64,000 nt of DNA from Pseudomonas sp. DTU12.3 (GCF_004124275.1 NZ_CP027218.1:3227501-3291500); one strand, 5' to 3'. Positions 1 through 9,147 are shown, counted from the first letter of the stretch. The notes: generated by a model not told the origin, from the letters alone. Translations and numbers: made by a program.

Positions 1-544
1 GGTCGGCGGCAGTCAGCCGATTCCCGTCGATGTGCGGGTATTGGCGGCGACTCACGTTGATCTTGAAGCCGCCATCGAGAAAAAGCGTTTTCGCGAAGAC
101 TTGTACTACCGGCTCAACGTTTTGCAGGTGGTGACGGCACCGTTGCGTGAACGCCATGGCGATCTGTCGATGCTCGCCAACCATTTTTCGCACTTTTACA
201 GCCATGAAACCGGCCGCCGCCCGCGCAGCTTCAGTGAAGATGCGCTGATAGCCATGGGCAAGCATGACTGGCCGGGCAATGTGCGCGAACTCGCCAACCG
301 CGTGCGTCGCGGCCTGGTTCTGGCGGAAGGCCGGCAGATCGAGGCGCGTGATCTCGGGCTGATCAGCCAACACTCGATCGCCACGCCGATGGGCACGCTG
401 GAAGATTACAAAACCCGCGCCGAGCGTCAGGCGTTGTGTGATGTGCTGAATCGGCACAGTGACAATCTGAGTGTTGCGGCCAAAGTCCTTGGGGTTTCAC
501 GGCCGACGTTTTACCGTTTGCTGCACAAGCATCAGATTCGCTAG
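1..544 (+). CDS. Sigma-54-dependent transcriptional activator, C-terminal part (5' end outside window)
   Basis: The frame is open from base 2 and ends with TAG at 542-544, so only about 180 C-terminal residues are present. They contain the end of the AAA+ sigma-54 activation domain (FREDLYYRLNV, then PLRERHGD, then WPGNVREL, all hallmark motifs) followed by a Fis-type helix-turn-helix (VLGVSRPTFYRLLHKH). Such proteins are ATP-driven enhancer-binding activators of RpoN promoters. The gene converges on the fap operon, and a sigma-54-type promoter lies in front of fapA, so regulation of fap is an attractive inference; the sequence does not prove it. The input domain is not visible. Confidence 0.93.
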   Translation, partial: VGGSQPIPVDVRVLAATHVDLEAAIEKKRFREDLYYRLNVLQVVTAPLRERHGDLSMLANHFSHFYSHETGRRPRSFSEDALIAMGKHDWPGNVRELANRVRRGLVLAEGRQIEARDLGLISQHSIATPMGTLEDYKTRAERQALCDVLNRHSDNLSVAAKVLGVSRPTFYRLLHKHQIR

Positions 545-548
545 AAGG

Positions 549-621
549 TCAAAAGATCGCAGCCTGCGGCAGTTCCTACAGGATTACCCATGTAGGAGCT
601 GCCGCAGGCTGCGATCTTTTG
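549..621. repeat. REPIN-like inverted repeat (family A)
   Basis: Two 31-bp arms in inverted orientation (550-580 and 591-621) match except for one base, around a 10-base centre. The arm reads TGTAGGAGCTGCCGCAGG then CTGCGATCTTTTG. It lies between the convergent 3' ends of the activator gene and fapF and could also act as a bidirectional transcription stop. Confidence 0.85.
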
Positions 622-627
622 CTTTGC

Positions 628-1935
628 TTAGAAGTAGTACGGGAATTTCAGGCTGAAGGAAAAGTCCGGGGCATCGTCGGTCATGCCGATGGACAGGTTG
701 GGCACGATGGTCAGGTTGTCGGTGGCCGCAATGGTCATGCCGACGTTGAAGTAACCGGCGTTGGCGTCACTGGACACCACCGATTCCCAATCACCGCCAT
801 CCTGTTTCAGCTTGCTCTTGCGTTGCACCAGGTCCGAGACGGAGAACGACATACTCATCTTCTCGTTCAGCGCAAAGGCGATACCGGCGCCGATCTGGAA
901 GCTGTCGCCGATGCGTACCTTGCCCGGGGTTTTCTGGTTGACGGTCGAGCTGATGTCGTCGAACGACTCCTCGAGGTTGTGGGTGTAGGACAGGCTGCCG
1001 AACAGCACGGCCGGGTCAAACGTCTTGACCAGCGAGATACCTGGAGTGACCGACCAGACACCGTTGCCGGTTGGCAGCGTGTCAGGCACGAACAGGTTCG
1101 AGTTGGCATCGGTCTGACGCAACTTGATCCCGAACGGATCCTTGCCGGTAGGCGCCTTGACCCGCAAGGTGACCACGGCGTCCGGAGTGTTGACGGATTC
1201 GTCGAGGAATTTGTAGGCGATACCGAAGTTGACGTCGCCGATAGTTGGATCGCGCGAGACATCCTGTTCGGTAGTGACGTTGGAGGCGCCACCGTTGCCG
1301 CCGCCGGATTGATACGTCGAATCGCGGTACACCACGGGCACGTTCAGGTCGAACTGCCAACGGTTGTCGAAGTTGTAGCGGCCCGTCAGGTCGAGCGTCC
1401 AGGTGTCGGCCTTGATCCGGTCAAGGTTGATGTTGCCGAGGAAGATCGAGTCCAGCGCGAGAAAGCCGTTGAGGATCAACTGGCGCGTGTCATAACGCGA
1501 ATAGGTAATGCCGGTTTCCAGACTGAACTTGCCCCCGCCGAAGAAGCCGCTGGCCTCGTCGTACAGGTTGGACACACTCTGCGCCGGTTGCGAGTCGTCG
1601 GCCAGCGATTGCCCGTAGGAAGCGCCACTGCCCCCGGCCGCGCCCCCCGACGCCGCTGCAGCCCCGGTACCGGTGGCCACTTTTGGATTGCCTTTCATAT
1701 CGGCAGGCGACTTGGCCAGACGCTTGGGTTGCGGAGCCGCCGGTTGATCTTCGACCTGGCGGACCCGTTGCTCGAGTACCGCCAGCGCTTTTTGTTGTAC
1801 TTCGTATCGTTGCTTAAGGTCCAGAAGCTCCTGTTTCAAGGCTTCTACGTCGGCGTCCGGTGCCGCTTGCAGCATGGCTGCCGGTAGAAGGGTACTCAAA
1901 CAAATAGCCGCACGCAGTGATACTGATCGATACAT
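628..1935 (-). CDS. fapF: FapF, outer-membrane amyloid secretion porin
   Basis: Last gene of the fap operon; 435 residues. A signal peptide (to about residue 24, ending LQAA) is followed by a heptad-like coiled coil (about residues 28-62), a Pro/Gly/Ala-rich linker, then a long beta-strand-rich domain ending in an aromatic residue (FKFPYYF-type C-terminus, here LKFPYYF), as expected for a BAM-inserted beta-barrel. Known FapF is a trimeric barrel gated by an N-terminal helical plug that exports the Fap subunits. FapE stops 45 bases upstream. The family assignment rests on gene order and architecture together. Confidence 0.95.
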   Translation of the reverse strand: MYRSVSLRAAICLSTLLPAAMLQAAPDADVEALKQELLDLKQRYEVQQKALAVLEQRVRQVEDQPAAPQPKRLAKSPADMKGNPKVATGTGAAAASGGAAGGSGASYGQSLADDSQPAQSVSNLYDEASGFFGGGKFSLETGITYSRYDTRQLILNGFLALDSIFLGNINLDRIKADTWTLDLTGRYNFDNRWQFDLNVPVVYRDSTYQSGGGNGGASNVTTEQDVSRDPTIGDVNFGIAYKFLDESVNTPDAVVTLRVKAPTGKDPFGIKLRQTDANSNLFVPDTLPTGNGVWSVTPGISLVKTFDPAVLFGSLSYTHNLEESFDDISSTVNQKTPGKVRIGDSFQIGAGIAFALNEKMSMSFSVSDLVQRKSKLKQDGGDWESVVSSDANAGYFNVGMTIAATDNLTIVPNLSIGMTDDAPDFSFSLKFPYYF

Positions 1936-1980
1936 GAATAAGCCGTCCCTTTAAGCCCAATGATCGAGACTCAGCGTAGT

Positions 1981-2727
1981 TCAATATCCAATATTGCGTA
2001 GTGCCCTGAGTTGAGTCAGGTTGCAGTCCAGTGCGCCGGCACTCATGCCGTTATTGTTCAGTACGACGTTGAGTTGAGTCATGTTATTGACCACGTTGGC
2101 GCTGCCGAGCAAACGGGTGTTCTGCAGCAAACCTCCTTGGGCGACCTGTTGCAGGGCTGTGCCCTGATTGCCGGAGGCCTGAATGGCCATTTGGACGCCG
2201 CCGTTGGTGGCTGAAACCGCCACGCTGCCGGCGGCATTGCTGCCACCGATGGTTTGCCCGGCCATTAGCGCCTGCCCTTGCGCGGGCACGATTGCCGGGG
2301 CGTGATTGGCTTCGGAAACGTTGATCGCAACGTTGTTGTAGGCGGAGTTGCTATCGCCGGCGGCGCGCACGCTTTGGGTCACGCCTTGGCTGCTATTGAG
2401 CCCTGCGCCCCCGGTGATGGTGCCGTTGCCTGTCTGCACAGGATTGCCGTGGCCGGTTTCCTTGATGGTTGAAACGTAGAATTCTGGTTTTACCGTTGCT
2501 GCCTGAAGTTGCATCGAGGTGGCTGCCCCGATCAAATCACCGCTGGCATTGCGCCAGGTGCTGCTCATGACAATGCCGAAGCTGATGATTCGCCCCGGCA
2601 TTACATAACGACCACGTAGTTGGGACAGTTCCTGGTCCTGGATTTCTATAGGTTTGAATCCTGCATTGGCATAGCCTGACGCACTCGCTGCCAGGCAGGC
2701 GGCGGCCAGCCAGTATGAGGTTTTCAT
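1981..2727 (-). CDS. fapE: FapE, minor extracellular component of Fap fibrils
   Basis: About 248 residues from the start chosen here (ATG at 2727, protein beginning MKTSYWLAAACLAASASG), because GGGAG lies six bases upstream; an in-frame ATG at 2745 would add six residues with no better ribosome site. The signal peptide ends near YANA. The body is Asn/Gln/Gly-rich with one late Cys (ALDCNLTQL), resembling FapC in composition. FapE is known to be exported and found with the fibrils in small amounts; its exact role is not settled. It sits between fapD and fapF, as in other Pseudomonas fap operons. Confidence 0.92.
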   Translation of the reverse strand: MKTSYWLAAACLAASASGYANAGFKPIEIQDQELSQLRGRYVMPGRIISFGIVMSSTWRNASGDLIGAATSMQLQAATVKPEFYVSTIKETGHGNPVQTGNGTITGGAGLNSSQGVTQSVRAAGDSNSAYNNVAINVSEANHAPAIVPAQGQALMAGQTIGGSNAAGSVAVSATNGGVQMAIQASGNQGTALQQVAQGGLLQNTRLLGSANVVNNMTQLNVVLNNNGMSAGALDCNLTQLRALRNIGY

Positions 2728-2771
2728 CTGCTGCTCCCGGGACATCCAGCCCCATTCTTTATAATCGGCGA

Positions 2772-3452
2772 TTAAAAGAAGTCGCTCTGTATGAACCCGA
2801 AGTCCATCAATTCAGCATCTCTGACAGGGTTGAAGCCATCCAGCTTGTTCTTGGCGGTCAATGGCACCGGAGGGCTACGCAGGGCATTTGCCTTGTCGTA
2901 TCCGGGGCCAACGATGGCGAAGACAATGCCGTTCCAACCTTTGACAAAATCATCGTGTTTGTAACGCTTATGGCCGAGAACCGGGTCTCCGATGTAAACC
3001 CAATCCTTGTCCGAACGCTGCAAGACCACGAAATGCTTGTAGCCGCGAATTTCCATCAGTACCACCACCGGAATCGTTACTGCGTCGAGCTTCTCCGGCG
3101 GAATCTTGTAACCCCTGGCGCGCATGCCGATGCTTTCTATGTAGCGCTTCATGTCGAGCATGGAAAACCCCTGAGTACGAACAAGGTCCTGGTCAGCGTT
3201 GACCAGCATGCCTTTGATGATGTGCTCTTCATCGACGTCGAGCCAATAGGCCTGGCGTAACACCGTGGCCAGTGCGGCAGCGCCGCAGCTGAAATCGGTT
3301 TTCTGTTCGACGATGTCGGCAAACTTGCGCTCACGAATACTTTGCACGTGCTTGTAGACGAGTACGCCGCCGGGAAGGGCAGCGACTGGCATCTGGGCAG
3401 CCTGAGTCAGGCCAGACAGGCAAAGCAGGGCGATGAAGGCAGTCTTACGCAT
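2772..3452 (-). CDS. fapD: FapD, C39-family cysteine protease of the Fap system
   Basis: 226 residues with a signal peptide (MRKTAFIALLCLSGLTQAA). The C39 peptidase (bacteriocin-processing type) catalytic residues are visible: Cys56 in DFSCGAAA, His140 in YKHFVVL and Asp156 in IGDPVLG. FapD is thought to act in the periplasm, processing or controlling Fap components before FapF export. It lies 63 bases downstream of fapC, with an intrinsic-terminator-like hairpin in the gap, so it is probably expressed at a lower level than fapABC. Confidence 0.95.
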   Translation of the reverse strand: MRKTAFIALLCLSGLTQAAQMPVAALPGGVLVYKHVQSIRERKFADIVEQKTDFSCGAAALATVLRQAYWLDVDEEHIIKGMLVNADQDLVRTQGFSMLDMKRYIESIGMRARGYKIPPEKLDAVTIPVVVLMEIRGYKHFVVLQRSDKDWVYIGDPVLGHKRYKHDDFVKGWNGIVFAIVGPGYDKANALRSPPVPLTAKNKLDGFNPVRDAELMDFGFIQSDFF

Positions 3453-3479
3453 GATCGATACGCCTTTGCGGACTGAGGA

Positions 3480-3501
3480 AAAGCCCCGTTTCCGGGGCTT
3501 T
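3480..3501 (-). terminator. Intrinsic-terminator-like hairpin between fapC and fapD
   Basis: On the minus strand AAAGCCCCG pairs perfectly with CGGGGCTTT (9 bp, four-base loop) and is followed by TTTTCCT. It begins 14 bases after the fapC stop and ends before the fapD start, so it lies inside the operon. It would allow a fraction of transcripts to end after fapABC. Confidence 0.75.
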
Positions 3502-3515
3502 CGTTTCGATCGCGA

Positions 3516-4520
3516 TTACATGCAGGCTTTGCAACCTGCAGCGATGGACAGCGAGTTGCTTTGTTGGTTGCCAACACCTGCGGCGTTGTTGAAGCCAGCG
3601 TTGCCGGAGAAGTTGTTGCCAACATTGCTGATGGCAGCGTTGTTGGTCACAGGGTTTTTCCAGCCGTCTGGAGTCATCACTTGTTGAGTGGTCACGCCAG
3701 CCAGACCGAAGACACCCACGGCTTCGAAGGTAGCTTTCTGATCTTTGCTACCGCCACTGCCGCCATGCCCTTTGTCGTTGTTGCCATAACCGCCACCGCC
3801 GTGACCGTGATCGTCATCTTTGATGGTAGCTTCTCCCACGGCGCCGAACACGCCGACGGCAGCAACAGTGCCAGTGAGGGTATTGGTTTTGTAGGTCTGA
3901 GTACCGTAGTTGCCTACGTTAAGACCGGTAGAACTTTGGTTGGCAGCTGCAGCAGCCTGGGCCACACGGCCACCGGATACGGCGATTGCCAGGTTGTTTT
4001 TCTGTTGGTTGAAGTTGCCGGCACTGTTGTTGACGCCAATGTTGCCGGAACCGCTGTTGCCGACATTGCTCATGCCAGCAGTGTTGGTGGTGGAGTAGTT
4101 GGCAACGGCGTTGCCGGAGTTCACCTGAGTAGCGCTGGAAGCAGAAACGGCTGAACCGAAGATGAAGCTTTCGTCAGCGGTTGCCAGAGCAGCAGCGTTA
4201 TCTTGCTGGTTGCCGTCACCAGCGGTGTTGTTCATGCCCACGTTGCCGTTCGAGCCATTCGCCGAGTTTTCGATACCTGCACTATTTTTTGTGCCTTGGT
4301 TACCGACTACGTTGCCCTGGCTGTTTTGTACGTCGAGTACTGCGGCACCGGCACCTGCGCCGATTTGCAGCAACTCTTCAAGGGTTGGGCCTTGAGGAGG
4401 AGGAGGGTTATGGCCGTGACCGCCATTGTTACCATGATCATTGCCGCCTGCTTGAGCCGCCATTGCCATTACCGCTGCAAGTGCGAATACCAGTGGTTTG
4501 AGAGCCATTGTAGGTTTCAT
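3516..4520 (-). CDS. fapC: FapC, major functional-amyloid subunit
   Basis: 334 residues with a signal peptide ending near residue 24 (MAMAAQAGG); the start has GGAG eight bases upstream. Three imperfect amyloid repeats lie at about residues 78-115, 147-183 and 294-328, each with the core GN.G.NN.AG..NQQ.N. The protein ends GCKACM, the CxxC motif known at the C-terminus of FapC. The linker between repeats 2 and 3 is long (about 110 residues) and carries two similar hydrophobic segments (AVGVFGAVGEAT, AVGVFGLAGVTT) around a Gly/His/Asp-rich stretch (about residues 235-258). The mature N-terminus is also Gly/His-rich. It is the main fibre subunit, secreted through FapF. Confidence 0.97.
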   Translation of the reverse strand: MKPTMALKPLVFALAAVMAMAAQAGGNDHGNNGGHGHNPPPPQGPTLEELLQIGAGAGAAVLDVQNSQGNVVGNQGTKNSAGIENSANGSNGNVGMNNTAGDGNQQDNAAALATADESFIFGSAVSASSATQVNSGNAVANYSTTNTAGMSNVGNSGSGNIGVNNSAGNFNQQKNNLAIAVSGGRVAQAAAAANQSSTGLNVGNYGTQTYKTNTLTGTVAAVGVFGAVGEATIKDDDHGHGGGGYGNNDKGHGGSGGSKDQKATFEAVGVFGLAGVTTQQVMTPDGWKNPVTNNAAISNVGNNFSGNAGFNNAAGVGNQQSNSLSIAAGCKACM

Positions 4521-4593
4521 GGTGTTTCTCCATCGTGCTTATTAGTTGGTTAAGTGTTGGTACTTTCTAATTGCACTGCTCTTGTTGTTTGGG

Positions 4594-5169
4594 TCAGTCA
4601 GCGACCCGGATGCTCAGGGTGTTAGCCATACGGTTCCCCACCCCGGCACTCTGGTTCACCTGGATTACCCCGCGGCTGCCGGTGAAGGCCTGATCACTTG
4701 TCGTGACCTGGCGACTGCCGGGTGAGGTACCAGTTGCTCCTGAGCTCGGTAAAAACGCCACGTTCTGTTGCGAAAGGGCGCTGTCGTCAACGCTCTGCGG
4801 CCCAGCACTGATGCTGATACGCGTCACGTTGGCCATCTGGTTGTTGGCACCGGCGCCCTGGTTCACGCCCAGGATCCCGTTGCCATTACTGAAAGAGCTG
4901 CCGCCAATGGTTGCGCTGGCATTGGTTGCCGGATTGGCCGGCGTGTCGATGTGTTGCCGCACGCTTGTGGTGGCGCTGGCCGAGGTGCCAATGGCAATGG
5001 CCTTGGTGTTGGTCTGTTGCATCTGGTCGCCGGCGGCCTGGTTGACGTTGTAGTTGCCGTGGTACTGGATGCCGGTGTCTTGAATGTTCGCGTTGTTCAC
5101 TGAGCTGGGATCAGCCGCCATGGCGCTGGCGCAACCGAAAAGGGCAAGCAGGAGCAGAGAGCGATTCAT
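4594..5169 (-). CDS. fapB: FapB, amyloid nucleator / minor subunit
   Basis: 191 residues with a signal peptide (MNRSLLLLALFGCASAMA). It carries three short repeats of the same type as FapC (NYNVNQAAGDQMQQTN, GILGVNQGAGANNQMAN, GVIQVNQSAGVGNRMAN). In studied pseudomonads FapB nucleates FapC fibre growth and is a minor fibre component. GGAGG lies six bases before the ATG. FapA stops one base upstream, so the two genes are translationally close; fapC follows after 73 bases. Confidence 0.96.
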   Translation of the reverse strand: MNRSLLLLALFGCASAMAADPSSVNNANIQDTGIQYHGNYNVNQAAGDQMQQTNTKAIAIGTSASATTSVRQHIDTPANPATNASATIGGSSFSNGNGILGVNQGAGANNQMANVTRISISAGPQSVDDSALSQQNVAFLPSSGATGTSPGSRQVTTSDQAFTGSRGVIQVNQSAGVGNRMANTLSIRVAD

Positions 5170-5170
5170 C

Positions 5171-5620
5171 TTATTGGCCTCCAGCCATGCGGGTCAGCGG
5201 GGCAAGGCCGGCGCCCATTGCGCGGTTGACGGTGTTGGAGATCGAACTGCCTCCGCCGCCGCCGTGACCGGAGCTCATGCCAGGCAGGCCGTTAGGGTTG
5301 GTCAGGACATTGGTCCCCGGCAGGCTGCCGGTCGTCGTCGACATGGTGCTGCGAATGGACGAGCCACTGGCGATCGCGGCAAAGTCACCGTCATCCAGCT
5401 CGGTGCTGGCCATCGCTTGGTTGATGCGCGCCGAAGGGTTGGCGTTGACGGTAGTCGGGTAGGGGTCTTTGCCGCCGCTGCGGCCGATAGGAATAGGTTG
5501 AACGTCGCGATTGAGGACGATCACACCGTTGCCTTCCGCCTGCACATTGAAACTGATGAATGTGCTGGCTGCTGATCCGATCAGCAGAAGGCAGGTCAAA
5601 CCTTTTTTGATGTTCCCCAC
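5171..5620 (-). CDS. fapA: FapA, periplasmic chaperone-like protein of the Fap system
   Basis: First gene of the operon; 149 residues, GTG start with AGGA nine bases upstream. A signal peptide (to about residue 28, FNVQA) is followed by a low-complexity Gly/Ser/Thr/Asn-rich chain with a GHGGGGGSS stretch. FapA is proposed to be a disordered chaperone that limits premature FapC fibrillation. Identification rests on position and composition, since FapA has few conserved motifs. Confidence 0.92.
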   Translation of the reverse strand: MGNIKKGLTCLLLIGSAASTFISFNVQAEGNGVIVLNRDVQPIPIGRSGGKDPYPTTVNANPSARINQAMASTELDDGDFAAIASGSSIRSTMSTTTGSLPGTNVLTNPNGLPGMSSGHGGGGGSSISNTVNRAMGAGLAPLTRMAGGQ

Positions 5621-5673
5621 GGCTGCAATTCCTTCTTCAGTGGGCTGGCCCTTGTCAGCGTTGTGAAGGAGAG

Positions 5674-5689
5674 AGCGAAAGCTGTGCCG
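5674..5689 (-). promoter_or_regulatory. Sigma-54 (RpoN) promoter of the fap operon
   Basis: On the minus strand the site reads CGGCACAGCTTTCGCT: GG (5688-5687), exactly ten bases, then GC (5676-5675), with GGCAC intact at -24. This fits the RpoN consensus TGGCAC-N5-TTGC with two mismatches. Predicted transcription start is near 5663, giving a leader of about 43 bases before the fapA GTG. Confidence 0.75.
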
Positions 5690-5752
5690 CTTTTGAGTTC
5701 TTTTGGAATTTCAATGGATTACAGGAAGCCAACGCGCAGGTGATACACAGGT

Positions 5753-5770
5753 TGTTTCAATCTTGAAACA
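5753..5770. promoter_or_regulatory. Perfect 18-bp dyad upstream of fapA, candidate enhancer site
   Basis: TGTTTCAATCTTGAAACA has 8-bp arms around TC. It is centred about 99 bases upstream of the predicted fap start, where sigma-54 activators usually bind. An imperfect copy (TGTTTCAG-TG-GCGTAACA) lies 82 bases further upstream at 5835-5852. The rest of the fapA-to-nadR gap (5621-5977) shows no gene. Confidence 0.5.
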
Positions 5771-5977
5771 CGGGTGCTGCGGCTATCCTGTCTGTTGCCT
5801 GAACAATGCTCTGGAATGGGGGTTTGCGCTGGTGTGTTTCAGTGGCGTAACAGGTTCCATGGCAAAGCGCAGCAGAGCGCTTAAACGGCCACTCTGCACG
5901 CGGGCGGGTGTATCAGGATTGGACACTTTACCCCCAGAACAGGGGCAACCGATGGGGCAGGCGCCCCGAAAACCAGG

Positions 5978-6502
5978 TTAATCGAGCAGCAGTCGTTCAA
6001 CCCGGTCGAATGCCTGGCGCTGGCGTTCGAGCCAGTTGCCCTGAATGATTTCGTACGGTTGTCCATGCGCTACCAGCCAGTCGCGGGTGGCGTGGAAAAA
6101 CGCCAGGCGCTCAGCCAGATCCGGTTGGCAACGCTGGCCGTCATCGGTCCAGTCGATCTGCTCCGGTGACAGCAGCAGGTGCAGGTCGTAATGGCGCGCC
6201 AGCAACTCAGTTTCCAGCCATTGCGGGCAATCGCCGAAGAGCGTCTGGCTCCAGAGCATATTGCTCAGCAGGTGAGTATCGAGAATCAGCAGCGGCGGTT
6301 GTTGCGCGCGCGCCTGATCTTCCCAGTCCAGCTGGCCCCGGGCGATCTCGGGAATATCCGCCAGGCACGTATCACGCGGATTCAATTCGATGAACCGGCG
6401 CACGTATTCATCCACGCGCAAGCCACCAAAGCGCTGCTGCAGGCCCGCCGCCAGCCAGCTTTTGCCAGTCGATTCGGGGCCGGTAAGGACAACGACCTTC
6501 AT
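5978..6502 (-). CDS. NadR-type nicotinamide riboside kinase (AAA family ATPase)
   Basis: About 174 residues from the ATG at 6502, which overlaps the pnuC stop as ATGA. The P-loop is GPESTGKS at residues 8-15; the sequence GPESTGKSWLA and the later LILDTHLLSN resemble the kinase domain of NadR. The adenylyltransferase and HTH domains of E. coli NadR are absent. It probably phosphorylates nicotinamide riboside to NMN in the cytoplasm, trapping the substrate imported by the adjacent PnuC. The pairing with PnuC is the main support for the substrate. Confidence 0.85.
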   Translation of the reverse strand: MKVVVLTGPESTGKSWLAAGLQQRFGGLRVDEYVRRFIELNPRDTCLADIPEIARGQLDWEDQARAQQPPLLILDTHLLSNMLWSQTLFGDCPQWLETELLARHYDLHLLLSPEQIDWTDDGQRCQPDLAERLAFFHATRDWLVAHGQPYEIIQGNWLERQRQAFDRVERLLLD

Positions 6503-7062
6503 GTCCGTAACGCCGGATCGGCGCGCCATTCGCGCCAGCCTTGCACCGCGAGCAGGGTGAACAGGCCGTACAAGGCCGCGGTGAGGTAAAGCCCCTTATA
6601 GATGAACAGGCCGACGAAAATCACATCGAGCACGAACCACAATGTCCAGCATTGCAGGCGTTTCTGCGCCATCCACAATTGTGCGACCAGACTGAAACCG
6701 GTGAGCGCGGCATCGAGCCAAGGTTGTGCGGCATCGGTCCAGTGAGCCATGGCCGCACCGAGCAGAAAACTGCCGACGGCACCCGCGCTCAGTCCCAGCA
6801 GAATCGAACGCTGGTCGAGCCGCGTGACCTCGCGGCCGTCGTGCATCGTTCCGGCCCGGGTCCATTGCCACCAGCCGTAGATCTGCAAAGCGGCGTAAAT
6901 CACCTGCAACAACATGTCCGAATACAGCTTCACTTCAAAGAAGATCCAGCTGTAGAGCAGCACCATGACCAGACCGATCGGCCAGCACCATGGATTCTGT
7001 TTGACCGTCAGCCAGACGGCAATCACACCGAGAGCGGCGGCAAACAGTTCAAGCCCGGACAT
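6499..7062 (-). CDS. pnuC: PnuC, nicotinamide riboside transporter
   Basis: 187 residues from the ATG at 7062 (MSGLELFAAALGV); the longer open frame upstream runs into a REP repeat and is not used. It is strongly hydrophobic with about seven membrane segments and carries the PnuC signature region with WCWPIGLVMVLLY and YGWWQW. It imports nicotinamide riboside for NAD salvage, coupled to the kinase encoded by the overlapping downstream gene. Confidence 0.92.
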   Translation of the reverse strand: MSGLELFAAALGVIAVWLTVKQNPWCWPIGLVMVLLYSWIFFEVKLYSDMLLQVIYAALQIYGWWQWTRAGTMHDGREVTRLDQRSILLGLSAGAVGSFLLGAAMAHWTDAAQPWLDAALTGFSLVAQLWMAQKRLQCWTLWFVLDVIFVGLFIYKGLYLTAALYGLFTLLAVQGWREWRADPALRT

Positions 7063-7110
7063 GTGGGTACCTGGAGGGAGTCGAAGAAGGGAGCGGATTG
7101 TACCCAAAAA

Positions 7111-7202
7111 CCTGTAGGAGTGAGCCTGCTCGCGATAACGGTGTGTCAGCAACGCAAATGTTGGCTGACGGACGCTATCGCGAGCAGGCTCACTCCTATA
7201 GG
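7111..7202. repeat. REPIN-like inverted repeat (family B variant)
   Basis: Arms CCTGTAGGAGTGAGCCTGCT..CGCGATA and its inverted copy (TATCGCGAGCAGG..CTCACTCCTATAGG) flank about 35 bases. It separates pnuC from the chemoreceptor gene. Confidence 0.8.
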
Positions 7203-7207
7203 GGGTG

Positions 7208-8842
7208 TCAGACGCGGAACTGGCGCAGCAGGCCGTTCAGTTGTTCGCTCAGTTGGCCGAGCTTCAGACTGGCCGCACTCGACTGTTCGGCAGCGATGGC
7301 GGTGCTGTGCGAAAGTCCGGCCGCCTGCGTGACGTTCTGATTGATGTCCTCGACCACATGTGCCTGCTGCAACGTCGCGCTGGCAATCGATGCATTCAAT
7401 CCATTGAGATTACGCAGGGCCTGTCCGATGGCATTCAGGCTGGCACCGGCCAATCCCGCCTGTTCAATGGTCAGTTGCGAGGCCTTGCTGCTGTCGCCAA
7501 TCACCCGCACAGCGGCTTCGGAATGATTTTGCAGGCGCTCGATCATCGACTGGATCTCCGCCGTCGACTTCTGTGTGCGCTGGGCAAGCAAACGCACTTC
7601 GTCTGCGACCACGGCAAAACCGCGCCCTTGTTCGCCAGCCCGCGCCGCTTCGATAGCCGCGTTGAGCGCGAGCAGATTGGTCTGCTCGGCAATCGAGCGA
7701 ATCACTTCCAGTACGCTGCCGATCTGCGTGCTTTCCGCCGCCAGCGTGCGAATCACTTCGACGGCTTGATCAATGGTGCCCGAGAGCTTGTCGATCTGTT
7801 GCAGGCTGCCGTCGATATTGATCTGGCCCTGTTGCGCCTGCGCCTCGGCATCACGCATTTCGCTGGCGGCATGCTCGGCATTCTTCGCCACATCCTGCAC
7901 GCCATAGGTCACTTCGTTGATCGCCGTGGCCACCAGCTCCATCTGTTGTGATTGCTGCTGGCTGCGTTGCTGGGCTTGCGTGGCATCGTTGCCCAATTCA
8001 CTCGAAGACTGCCCGAGGGCGCTGGCGGAAACCTGCAGGTCGCCGATCACCCGGCGCAGTTTCGCCGTGAACGCGTTGAAGTGACGGGCAAGCTCGGTGA
8101 CTTCGTCCTGGCCATGGGTATCCAGACTACGGGTCAGGTCGCTTTCGCCGCTGGCAATATTGGCCATGGCGTTGACGGTTTCCTGCAGCGGCCGGACGAT
8201 GCTGCGGGCGATCAGGATCACCAGCAGCGCCATGATCAGCGCAATCACCAGGCCGATGGCTGAGGCCTTGATCACCTGGCCCTGAAACTCAGCCTGGACG
8301 TCGTCGATGTAGACGCCGGAGCCGATCACCCAGCCCCACGGTTCGAAGAGTTTCACATAGGACGTCTTCGCCACTGGCTCGCTGGCGCCGGGTTTCGGCC
8401 AGCGGTAGTCGACCATGCCGGCGCCTTTTGCTTTGGCAATCGCAACCATCTCGTTGAACACCGCAAAACCGTCCGGATCGCGGATCGCCGAGAGGTTCTG
8501 GCCTTCGAGTTTGGGGTTGGTCGGGTGCATGACCATCACGGGCGTGAGGTCGTTGATCCAGAAGTAGTCACTCTGGTCGTAACGCAGCCCGCGAATCGCC
8601 GTCAGCGCCTGTTTCTGTGCGACATCCTTGCTCAAGGTGCCGGCGGTTTCCAGGTCGTGGTAATAGCTGAGCAGGCCGCTGGCGGTCTGCACCACGTGCT
8701 GGGTTTTCTGTGCTTTGGCGCGATACAGATCATCGTGGATCTGCTTGAGCATCAACGCGCCCAAGGTCAACAACATGACCACCGCCACAATCAAGATGAG
8801 CCACAAGCGTCGGCTGATCGACACACTGCGCAAGCTGTTCAT
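7208..8842 (-). CDS. Methyl-accepting chemotaxis protein with periplasmic Cache-type sensor
   Basis: 544 residues from the ATG at 8842, which has GGAG nine bases upstream. The order is N-terminal membrane segment (about 10-32), a periplasmic single-Cache domain ([26 protein letters not shown]), second membrane segment, HAMP, and the cytoplasmic signalling domain with the hairpin tip ([31 protein letters not shown]). It signals ligand binding to CheA/CheW at a chemosensory array. The Cache type suggests small organic acids, but the ligand cannot be read from the sequence. Confidence 0.93.
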   Translation of the reverse strand: MNSLRSVSISRRLWLILIVAVVMLLTLGALMLKQIHDDLYRAKAQKTQHVVQTASGLLSYYHDLETAGTLSKDVAQKQALTAIRGLRYDQSDYFWINDLTPVMVMHPTNPKLEGQNLSAIRDPDGFAVFNEMVAIAKAKGAGMVDYRWPKPGASEPVAKTSYVKLFEPWGWVIGSGVYIDDVQAEFQGQVIKASAIGLVIALIMALLVILIARSIVRPLQETVNAMANIASGESDLTRSLDTHGQDEVTELARHFNAFTAKLRRVIGDLQVSASALGQSSSELGNDATQAQQRSQQQSQQMELVATAINEVTYGVQDVAKNAEHAASEMRDAEAQAQQGQINIDGSLQQIDKLSGTIDQAVEVIRTLAAESTQIGSVLEVIRSIAEQTNLLALNAAIEAARAGEQGRGFAVVADEVRLLAQRTQKSTAEIQSMIERLQNHSEAAVRVIGDSSKASQLTIEQAGLAGASLNAIGQALRNLNGLNASIASATLQQAHVVEDINQNVTQAAGLSHSTAIAAEQSSAASLKLGQLSEQLNGLLRQFRV

Positions 8843-9147
8843 AACGCTGTCACTCCGGTTTCTTGTTCTTGTCATAAATCAACGCCAGCATCCAACCACA
8901 TTCAGGTGATCGGGCATACGCGACCCAAGTCGTATAACGCGGCAGCGCTATTACGGCTTGTCTGATAGGATTTCGGCCCCGCGCCGGAAAACCTGAATCC
9001 AGGTTGATATTTCACGGAATTTTGACCGTTTTTTGTGGATCCTTGGCGCGCGGAATCGGTACAGCAATAAACGGCTACGCTGATCGCAGTGAACGTAAGA
9101 AAAATACTATCGGGGCATGCCGCCGCGCATCGCTCTCTGGGGGATTG
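8843..9147. other. Intergenic region between the divergent MCP and uppP genes
   Basis: 305 bases holding the promoters of both genes. I see no convincing -35/-10 pair, repeat or small open frame here, apart from the uppP ribosome site just before 9148. Confidence 0.5.
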
